A DNA stretch of 64,000 bases from Patulibacter americanus DSM 16676 (GTDB taxonomy: Bacteria > Actinomycetota > Thermoleophilia > Solirubrobacterales > Solirubrobacteraceae). This document shows positions 55,704 to 64,000 of the stretch, one piece after another; positions within the stretch are counted from its first letter, which is position 1; every line of letters starts with the position of its first letter. The DNA lies in assembly GCF_000420025.1 (NCBI RefSeq), contig NZ_ATUD01000006.1, forward strand, positions 124,001-188,000, written 5' to 3'. The notes under the pieces are model-generated. The model was given only the letters and a program-made list of their open reading frames with translations, did no database searches and had not been told where the DNA came from. A program made the translations under genes and the position numbers.

Positions 55704-56058
55704 CGTGCCTCCACTCTGCGCTCCGGCGGCCGCCCCCGGTAGAGCCGGGCGTCACGTCCTCGGCATGACGTCTGTCACGGGCGGGGGCCCCAGAACGACG
55801 AAGGGCCCCGGTCTCCCGGGGCCCCTCTCCTCCTCGCGCCCGTCTGGGCACCACACCGTTCCGGGCGGGACCGGGTCACGGGGCCCGGGGCGGGGTCGCC
55901 TCCCAACGACCCGCGTCCCCACGACCCCGTGGCCGCGTCCCGCCAACCTGGGCGCGCGGCCGGTGCGGCCGGCGGGGCTGTTCGGCCCCCCGGCCGCACC
56001 GGTCCGTCCGGCGGGTCGAGGGGCCGGACGAGCCCCGCGACCGCCTCCGGCGTCCGGA
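55704..56058 (-). other. 355-base intergenic region with terminator
   Basis: Non-coding between lon and the ABC operon. It contains the lon terminator (55803-55824), a TGAC-GTCT-GTCA inverted repeat at 55766-55777 that may be an operator for the ABC operon, and several GC inverted repeats near 55965-56035. No other gene is seen. Confidence 0.5.
55803..55824 (-). terminator. Terminator of lon
   Basis: GGGCCCCGG (55803-55811), TCTC loop, CCGGGGCCC (55816-55824). On the minus strand the stem is followed by TTCGTCGTT, the same tail as the terminator at 58660, fixing the orientation. Confidence 0.7.
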
Positions 56059-58395
<2,337 letters not shown>

Positions 58396-58416
58396 GTGAC
58401 GCGCGATCCTCAGGTT

Positions 58417-58448
58417 GTTGAGAACTTCAACGGTGTGGTTCGTGAACC
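58417..58448 (-). promoter_or_regulatory. Two adjacent palindromes before lon
   Basis: GTTGA-N5-TCAAC (58417-58431) and GGTTC-GT-GAACC (58437-58448) are perfect and lie 22 bases from the ATG, overlapping the expected leader. Heat-shock repressors bind such paired sites, but neither matches HAIR or CIRCE exactly. Confidence 0.5.
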
Positions 58449-58659
58449 GTAGCACGGTGCGAACCCGGCGTCCACATGATCTGAGTCGTGTGGACTGAGA
58501 TAGTCGGATGACCATAGCGCAGGACCCCTGAGGTGCCGTCCATCAGGGCGGATGGGGACGGACGGACGGGAGCGGGCCGGACCGGGTCGGGCCGGGGCCG
58601 GGCGGAGCCGGGGGGGACACGGGCGAGCCGCGGGCGCCGGCGCGCCCGGGAACGACGAA

Positions 58660-58686
58660 GCCCCGACGCGCGGTGCGCGCCGGGGC
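58660..58686 (-). terminator. Terminator of the second ABC operon
   Basis: GCCCCGACGCGC (58660-58671), GGT loop, GCGCGCCGGGGC (58675-58686), one mismatch. On the minus strand it is followed by TTCGTCGTT, identical to the lon terminator tail. Confidence 0.7.
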
Positions 58687-58731
58687 CGGCGGATGCGGTG
58701 CGGGGCGGGCGCCGTCCGGCGCCCGCCCCGG

Positions 58732-59460
58732 CTAGTACTCGTCCCGCTGCACGCGCGCGATCGCCGCCGCGCTCAGCGCGACGAGCCACACGGCGAGCAC
58801 TGCAAAGGCGGCGGCGAGCGAGAGCGCCAGGCCCTCCTCCTCGTCCGGCTTGATCAGCGCCGCGACCTGCTCGAAGACCGTCGGCAGGAGGTAGTTGGCC
58901 AGGGTCTCCGAGATGAACTCGGCGACGAGCGCGGTGATGAGCGCGCCGCCGAAGAACAGGACGACGCTGACCGCGATCGCGGAGCCGTTGGAGCGCATGA
59001 GCATGCCGACCGACGTCGAGACGATGCCCCAGGTCCAGAGGGTCGCCAGGACGGCCCAGGTGGACTCGCCGACGACCGTGCCCGACGGGCCGTCGCCGAC
59101 ACCCATGGAGGAGACGTACGCGATCACGAGGATCAGCAGCGCCATGGGGAGGACCGCGACCATCATGCCGACGATGCGGACGACCGCCAGCTGCCAGCGG
59201 GGCACGCCCGTGAGGACGAGGTAGCGCATGGTGCCGTTCGCGCTGTCGTAGGAGCCGGCCAGCGCGCCCATGACGACGACGCCGAGGAGCCCGGCGTAGC
59301 GGCCGGCGGTAGCGACGCGCTCCATCGCGGTCGCGCCGCTCTGGGCGTCGTCCACCGCGATCGTGATGCCCATGATGATCAGGGCGAAGAGGATGGAGCC
59401 GTAGAAGGAGCCACGGCGACCGGTGATGCGCCGCAGCTCGGCGCCGAGGAGGGGAAGCAT
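58732..59460 (-). CDS. ABC-2 transporter permease
   Basis: 242 residues, about six helices. LPLLGAELRRITGRRGSFYGS is the start; the pattern of helices with a cytoplasmic GVPRWQLAVVR loop matches the ABC-2 permeases of the NatB/CcmB-like type. Its ATG overlaps the ATPase stop by one base. Export substrate unknown. Confidence 0.85.
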   Translation of the reverse strand: MLPLLGAELRRITGRRGSFYGSILFALIIMGITIAVDDAQSGATAMERVATAGRYAGLLGVVVMGALAGSYDSANGTMRYLVLTGVPRWQLAVVRIVGMMVAVLPMALLILVIAYVSSMGVGDGPSGTVVGESTWAVLATLWTWGIVSTSVGMLMRSNGSAIAVSVVLFFGGALITALVAEFISETLANYLLPTVFEQVAALIKPDEEEGLALSLAAAFAVLAVWLVALSAAAIARVQRDEY

Positions 59461-60458
59461 CAGCGGCTCTCCGTGGTCGCGTCGGCGGGGGAGTCGGCGG
59501 CGGGCGGCGCCGCGAGGACGGACGCGCCGCCCAGCTCGCCGGCGGTCGTGCCGGTGAGCTCGAGGAAGCGCCGCTCGAGCGTCTCGCCCTTCTTCTGCAG
59601 CTCGAGGATGCCGATCCCGGCACCGAAGAGGTCCTGGCCCGTGCGCAGCAGCGCCGCGTCGTCGGCCTCCTCCACCTTGACCTCGAGCACGTCGCCCGCC
59701 ACGCGCGAGACGCCGAGCGAGAACGGCAGCGCCCGCAGCAGCGGCTCCGCGCGGTCGGGGTCCGTGGTGCGGACGGAGATCGCGTGCGTGCCGCCGCGCA
59801 TGAGGTCGGCGACGGAGCCGTTCGCGAGCATCTTGCCCTTCTCGATGATCGCGATGTCGTCGGCCATCTTCTCCACCTCGGAGAGGATGTGCGAGGAGAT
59901 GAAGACGCTGCGGCCCTCGTCCACGAGCTCGCGGATCATGATGCGGAACTCGGCGAGGCCGGCGGGGTCCAGGCCGTTCGTCGGCTCGTCGAGGACGAGC
60001 AGCTCGGGGTCGTTCAGGAGCGCGCGGGCGACGCCGAGGCGCTGGCGCATCCCGAGCGAGTAGGTGCCGACCCGGTCGTTCGCGCGATCGGCGAGTCCGA
60101 CGCGGTCGAGGGACGGGGCGATCGCCGCGTGGGCCTCGCGGCCCTGGTGGGCGGCCCAGACCTCGAGGTTCTTGCGGCCCGAGAGGTACGGGTAGAAGCG
60201 CGGCTCCTCCACGATGCCGCCGACGCGGGACAGCGCCTCGCGGGTGTGGCCGGGGACGGATAGCCCGCGCACCTTGATCTCGCCCGAGGACACCCGGGCG
60301 AGGCCGAGCATCATGCGGATGAGCGTCGTCTTGCCGCAGCCGTTCGGGCCGAGCCAGGCGTAGCAGCGGCCCTTCGGCACGTCGATCGTGACGCTGTCGA
60401 CGGCGACGTGCTGGCCGAAGCGCTTCGTCACGTTGTTCAGGGAGATGACCGGTTCCAT
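59460..60458 (-). CDS. ABC transporter ATPase
   Basis: 332 residues. GPNGCGKTT (37-45) Walker A, YSLGMRQRLGVARAL signature, LLVLDEPTNGLDP Walker B, SSHILSEVEKMADD switch region; the C-terminal 110 residues include an acidic dimer extension. ATG 60458 is chosen over a longer frame because MEPVISLNNVTKRFG is the usual ABC opening. Coupled to the permease. A TAGGGT box about 70 bases upstream gives the leader a hairpin at 60487-60507. Confidence 0.92.
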   Translation of the reverse strand: MEPVISLNNVTKRFGQHVAVDSVTIDVPKGRCYAWLGPNGCGKTTLIRMMLGLARVSSGEIKVRGLSVPGHTREALSRVGGIVEEPRFYPYLSGRKNLEVWAAHQGREAHAAIAPSLDRVGLADRANDRVGTYSLGMRQRLGVARALLNDPELLVLDEPTNGLDPAGLAEFRIMIRELVDEGRSVFISSHILSEVEKMADDIAIIEKGKMLANGSVADLMRGGTHAISVRTTDPDRAEPLLRALPFSLGVSRVAGDVLEVKVEEADDAALLRTGQDLFGAGIGILELQKKGETLERRFLELTGTTAGELGGASVLAAPPAADSPADATTESR

Positions 60459-60486
60459 AGCGTTGCCAGCCGCGTTCGGGGACGGG

Positions 60487-60507
60487 CCGACGAGAGGTCC
60501 TCGTCGG
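60487..60507 (-). promoter_or_regulatory. Leader hairpin of the second ABC operon
   Basis: CCGACGAG-AGGTC-CTCGTCGG, perfect 8-bp arms, between the TAGGGT box (60534-60529) and ATG 60458. Could be an operator or an mRNA structure. Confidence 0.45.
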
Positions 60508-60689
60508 GCCAGGCGGCTTGCGGGGCGGACCCTATACGCCACCACGCCCCCCGAAGGCCGGGGATTCCCCTAGTTCCACCCCGGGTCACCCCGACCCCCG
60601 ACCCGGCGATGCGTGGCCCTGCCGGGGTGGCCCGGCCGTGCCGCCGAGGCGGCACGGCCGCGGGCGGGCGCGTCCGCCATGATCGGGCG

Positions 60690-61592
60690 ATGGAGGCCAC
60701 CCGGAAGCCCTGGACCGCGGAGGACGCCGCGCCGCTCGTCGCCGCCGCCGCGGCGCGCTGGGGACTCGCCGGCACGCCCGAGCTGCTGCGGCTGGGCACG
60801 AACGCCAGCCACCGCGTCGGCGACGCCGTCGTGCGCATCGCCCCCGTCGGGCGGGAGCGCGCGGCGGTGCAGCGCGAGCTCGACCTGGCGGCGTTCCTCG
60901 CGACCCGCGGGTTCCCCGCCGTGCGGCCGCTGGGGGTGGAGCAGCCCGTCGATGTCGACGGGCACTGGGCCACGGCGTGGGCGTGGGTGCCGCACGACCC
61001 GAAGGGTGTGACGGACGGAGAGGCGTTCGGGGCGCTCATCCGCGGGTTCCACGACGCCACCGTCGACTACGACGCGCCGCTCCCGGACTGGGGCGCGCTC
61101 GAGCTGATCGCCGCGCGGCTCGGGGGGTTGCGGGGCAACCCCCACTTCGCCCCCGACGAGGTGGCGCTGCTGGAGCGCACCCTGGCGGAGCTGCGCGCCG
61201 AGCTCGACGCCCTGGCGACCACGACGCCCGTCGGGGTCGTCCACGGCGACGCGCACCCCGGGAACGTCCTCACGCACGAGGTGACGGGGCAGGCGATCCT
61301 GGCCGACTTCGACCTCATCGGCCACGGCCCGCGCGCGTGGGACCTGGCGCCGGCCGCGCTGCACCCGCGCCGCTACGGCGCCGACCCGGCGTGGTGGCAG
61401 GCGGTGCGACGCGGCTACGGCCGCGCGGAGGACGCGTCGTGGGAGGTCTGCCTGCGCGTGCGCGAGCTGGCGTCGGCGGCCTGGCTGTTCGCGGCGGAGG
61501 ATCCGACCGCGGGCGCGCGCTCGGCCGAGGCCGACGTGCGGATGCGCGCCTTCACGGGCGAGCCGGACCCGCCCGTCTGGGGCCGGCACTAG
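60690..61592 (+). CDS. APH/ChoK-family phosphotransferase
   Basis: 300 residues with the aminoglycoside phosphotransferase kinase fold: VVHGDAHPGNVL with catalytic Asp187 and Asn192, ADFDLIGHGPRAWDL with metal-binding Asp206/Asp208. The N-terminus carries a degenerate nucleotide loop. Substrates of this family range from antibiotics to choline and homoserine, so no function is named. ATG 60690 follows CATGAT at six bases, a weak box. Confidence 0.8.
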   Translation: MEATRKPWTAEDAAPLVAAAAARWGLAGTPELLRLGTNASHRVGDAVVRIAPVGRERAAVQRELDLAAFLATRGFPAVRPLGVEQPVDVDGHWATAWAWVPHDPKGVTDGEAFGALIRGFHDATVDYDAPLPDWGALELIAARLGGLRGNPHFAPDEVALLERTLAELRAELDALATTTPVGVVHGDAHPGNVLTHEVTGQAILADFDLIGHGPRAWDLAPAALHPRRYGADPAWWQAVRRGYGRAEDASWEVCLRVRELASAAWLFAAEDPTAGARSAEADVRMRAFTGEPDPPVWGRH

Positions 61593-61796
61593 GCCGGGGA
61601 CCCCTGCCGGGCCCGCCTCCGGGCGGAGGCCCGGGCCGGCCTGGGCGCGCCCGAGGGCCGCGGCCGCGCCCGGTAGCCTGGGAGGAAGTTCCGGGCGCAA
61701 CGATTGCGTGCGCCCACCACGATCGGCGGGTAGAGGTCACGACGCGGCGCAGCACCACGGCCGCACGACCGCTCGCCACGAAGGAAGGTCCCCCCT

Positions 61797-62630
61797 ATGA
61801 CGCAGGTCCCCACCCTCACGCTCAACGACGGCGTCGAGATCCCGCAGCTCGGGTTCGGCACCTGGCAGATCCCGGCGGAGGACGCGCAGTCCGTCGTCGA
61901 GCATGCCATCTCCACGGGCTACCGCCACATCGACACCGCCGCGGCCTACAAGAACGAGGAGGGCGTCGGAGCCGCCCTCAAGGCCTCGGGCGTCGCCCGC
62001 GACGAGCTCTTCGTCACCACGAAGCTGTGGAACGCCGACCAGGGCTACGAGAGCACCCTGAAGGCGTTCGACGCGAGCATGGAGAAGCTCGGGATCGACG
62101 TGCTCGATCTGTACCTCATCCACTGGCCGACCCCGGCCCGCGAGCTCTACCTCGACACCTGGCGCGCGTTCGAGAAGCTCAAGGCCGACGGGCGCGTGCG
62201 CTCCATCGGCGTGTCGAACTTCCAGCCGGCGCACCTCGACGCGCTCGCCGCGAAGTCCGAGGTCGTGCCGTCGGTGAACCAGATCGAGCTGCACCCGTTC
62301 CTCACGCAGCAGGGGCTCCGGGACTACCACCGGGCGCACGGCATCCACACGGAGGCCTGGAGCCCGCTGGCCCAGGGCGGCGAGCTGCTCAAGCACGATG
62401 CGGTCGCCGAGATCGCCGGCCGCCACGGCAAGACGCCCGCCCAGGCGATCCTGCGCTGGCACCTGCAGATCGGGAACATCATCTTCCCGAAGTCCGTCAC
62501 CGCCTCGCGCGTGGAGGAGAACTTCGACGTCTTCGACTTCGAGCTCTCGTCGGAGGACATCACGGTGCTCGAGGGCCTGAACAAGAACGAGCGCACGGGT
62601 CCCGACCCGGACGAGTTCAACCAGGCCTGA
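61797..62630 (+). CDS. Aldo/keto reductase
   Basis: 277 residues, NADPH-dependent carbonyl reductase of the 2,5-diketogluconate reductase/DkgA-like subgroup. Catalytic tetrad Asp46, Tyr51, Lys76 and His109 (HIDTAAAYKNEEGVG, TKLWNADQGYES, YLIHWP) is complete; FPKSVTASRVEENFDVF binds NADP. AAGGAAGG at 61781-61788 is the SD, eight bases before the ATG. Monocistronic; role in carbonyl detoxification or metabolism is inferred. Confidence 0.93.
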   Translation: MTQVPTLTLNDGVEIPQLGFGTWQIPAEDAQSVVEHAISTGYRHIDTAAAYKNEEGVGAALKASGVARDELFVTTKLWNADQGYESTLKAFDASMEKLGIDVLDLYLIHWPTPARELYLDTWRAFEKLKADGRVRSIGVSNFQPAHLDALAAKSEVVPSVNQIELHPFLTQQGLRDYHRAHGIHTEAWSPLAQGGELLKHDAVAEIAGRHGKTPAQAILRWHLQIGNIIFPKSVTASRVEENFDVFDFELSSEDITVLEGLNKNERTGPDPDEFNQA

Positions 62631-62711
62631 GTCCGGCCCGGGTCCGCGGCGCTACCCGCGAGTAGTGCCGACGGCCCACCGCGGTCCGGCGTCCGGCCGG
62701 GCCGCGGATGC

Positions 62712-62725
62712 GTGTCGGATGACAC
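62712..62725 (+). promoter_or_regulatory. Inverted repeat before the acyl-CoA synthetase
   Basis: GTGTC-GGAT-GACAC, perfect 5-bp arms, about 40 bases before ATG 62765. Could bind a fatty-acid regulator; no match to a known site is claimed. Confidence 0.35.
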
Positions 62726-62764
62726 AGGAGCGCACGGACGGCCGGGGGGTGGCAGGATGCCTCC

Positions 62765-64000
62765 ATGGCCGACCAGTCCAACGCGAATCTCGCGACGCTC
62801 CTCACCACCTCCGCGGCGAAGTTCCCCGAGCGGATCGCCATCCGCCTGGACGACGCCGCCGTCCCGTACGCCGCGCTCGAGGCGGGCAGCCAGCGCGTCG
62901 CCGGGATGCTCAAGAGCATGGGCGTTCAGCCCGGCGACCGGGTCGGCATCATGCTGCCGAACACGCCGCACTTCCCGCTGGCGTACTACGGCGCGCTCCG
63001 GCTCGGCGCGATCGTCGTGCCGATGAACCCGCTGCTCTCGAAGCGCGAGGTGGCGTTCTACCTCGAGAACTCCGGCGCCAAGCTGCTGCTCGCCTGGCAC
63101 GGGTTCGCGGAGTCCGCGCAGGGCGGCGCCGAGCAGGTCGAGGGCGCCGAGGTGCTGCTGATCGAGCCGGAGGACATCGCCAAGCGCGTCGGCGCCGCCG
63201 AGCCGATCGTCGAGGTCGCCCACAAGGACGGCGACGACACCGCCGTCGTCCTCTACACCTCGGGCACCACGGGGCACCCGAAGGGCGCGGAGCTCACGCA
63301 CCACTCCATCGGCTCCAACGTGGCGGCCTGCCTGCCCCTCTACAAGCCGACGGAGAACGACGTCCTCTTCGGCGGCCTGCCCTTCTTCCACGTCTTCGGC
63401 CAGACCTGCACGCTGAACGTCGCGGTCGCCGCCGGCGCCGAGGTCACGCTGCTGCCGCGGTTCGACCCGACCACCGCGCTCGAGATCATCCAGCGCGACA
63501 AGGTCACCGTCTTCATGGGCGTGCCGACGATGCACGGCGCCGTCCTGCACCACCCGAAGCGCGGCGACTACGACACGAGCTCGGTGCGCCTGTTCGTCTC
63601 GGGCGGCTCCGCGCTGCCCGTCGAGGTGCTGCGCGGCGTCGAGAAGGACTTCGGCGCCCCGATCCTCGAGGGCTACGGCCTCTCCGAGACCTCGCCGGTG
63701 GCGAGCTTCAGCCGCATGGAGCTCGAGAAGAAGGCCGGCTCGATCGGCGTCGCCATCGACGGCGTGCAGCTGCGGGTCGTCGACGACGCGGGGGAGGAGG
63801 TCGCGACGGGCGAGGTCGGCGAGCTCCAGGTCAAGGGCCCGAACGTCATGAAGGGCTACTGGAAGAACCCCGAGGCGACGAAGGCCGCGATCTCCGCCGA
63901 CGGCTGGTTCTCCACCGGCGACATGGCGAAGAAGGACGAGGACGACTTCTACTTCATCGTCGACCGCAAGAAGGACCTGATCATCCGCGGCGGCTACAAC
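62765..64000 (+). CDS. Acyl-CoA synthetase (AMP-forming), 3' end beyond the window
   Basis: 412 codons visible and still open at the edge. ANL-superfamily enzyme: YTSGTTGHPKGAELTH is the P-loop motif, PFFHVFGQT, GGSALPVEVL and GYGLSETSPV follow, then the WFSTGDM and DRKKDLIIRGGYN motifs, so only the C-terminal lid is missing. It activates a fatty or carboxylic acid to an acyl-CoA. Long-chain acids are likely by the general similarity to FadD-type proteins, but specificity is not fixed. Start ATG 62765. Confidence 0.9.
   Translation, partial: MADQSNANLATLLTTSAAKFPERIAIRLDDAAVPYAALEAGSQRVAGMLKSMGVQPGDRVGIMLPNTPHFPLAYYGALRLGAIVVPMNPLLSKREVAFYLENSGAKLLLAWHGFAESAQGGAEQVEGAEVLLIEPEDIAKRVGAAEPIVEVAHKDGDDTAVVLYTSGTTGHPKGAELTHHSIGSNVAACLPLYKPTENDVLFGGLPFFHVFGQTCTLNVAVAAGAEVTLLPRFDPTTALEIIQRDKVTVFMGVPTMHGAVLHHPKRGDYDTSSVRLFVSGGSALPVEVLRGVEKDFGAPILEGYGLSETSPVASFSRMELEKKAGSIGVAIDGVQLRVVDDAGEEVATGEVGELQVKGPNVMKGYWKNPEATKAAISADGWFSTGDMAKKDEDDFYFIVDRKKDLIIRGGYN

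Larger units (their letters stand above)
58396..58731 (-). other. 336-base intergenic region upstream of lon
   Basis: Holds the lon regulatory palindromes (58417-58448) and, at its other end, the terminator of the next operon (58660-58686). The middle (58550-58620) is a G-rich low-complexity tract of GGAC/GGGCC repeats with nothing coding that I can support. Confidence 0.5.

Noticed and set aside
61708-61800. A 31-codon frame that overlaps the aldo/keto reductase ATG as ATGA
   Set aside because: No TANNNT box at 6-8 bases from its GTG, and the reductase has a strong SD of its own, so it need not be coupled. It shows how easily such overlaps arise by chance.

Overview
This window is high-GC actinobacterial DNA. 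Candidate evidence is an Rpf-type lytic transglycosylase, an actinobacterial-style heme A synthase, many GTG starts, four-base ATGA/GTGA overlaps and very common leaderless starts. The secreted low-similarity Ig-like proteins and the gene mix suggest the Thermoleophilia/Solirubrobacterales group, but that placement is an inference and no rRNA or tRNA gene is present to test it.

About 80% of the window (roughly 0.3-50.9 kb) is a very large surface-polysaccharide locus. It holds nucleotide-sugar enzymes (galE, two NAD-dependent epimerase/dehydratases, a UDP-sugar 6-dehydrogenase, gmd, rfbC and, set apart, glmS). It holds at least ten glycosyltransferases of the GT4, GT2, WecG/TagA and WsaF-like types. 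It has two possible export routes: a Wzx-like flippase and a Wzm/Wzt ABC exporter whose ATPase carries a C-terminal substrate-binding domain. It also has several large GT-C-like or polymerase-like membrane proteins, a NodB-type deacetylase, an AlgX-like acetyltransferase-type protein, a GNAT protein and four or five SAM methyltransferases. The genes are broken into short divergent and convergent blocks. A VapBC/FitAB-type toxin-antitoxin pair sits inside the locus near 6.6-7.2 kb. Two secreted Ig-like proteins (2.65 and 21.2 kb) are interspersed.

A housekeeping and regulatory block at 22.9-28.1 kb interrupts the locus: ctaA, a TetR regulator divergent from a membrane protein, glmS with a small upstream gene, a DUF192 protein and a 40-residue membrane peptide. 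From 51 kb onward the content is general: an Rpf-like transglycosylase, an ABC-2 transporter operon with its own DesK/LuxR-type two-component system, lon protease, a second ABC-2 transporter, an APH-family kinase, an aldo/keto reductase and an acyl-CoA synthetase cut by the window end.

The most striking pattern is regulatory. At least 17 gene starts lie 6-8 bases downstream of a TANNNT -10 box, so their mRNAs are probably leaderless. This rule resolves several ambiguous starts. At three genes (near 9.7, 18.1 and 50.0 kb) the box instead precedes a short open frame of 10, 13 or 38 codons, whose stop overlaps the next gene's start as ATGA. These look like leaderless leader peptides that feed ribosomes by coupling into glycan genes. 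Two unusual multidomain proteins are also notable: a 1165-residue glycosyltransferase/glycosyltransferase/methyltransferase and a 717-residue GT2/WsaF-like fusion. All assignments come from reading the sequence; no database search was run.
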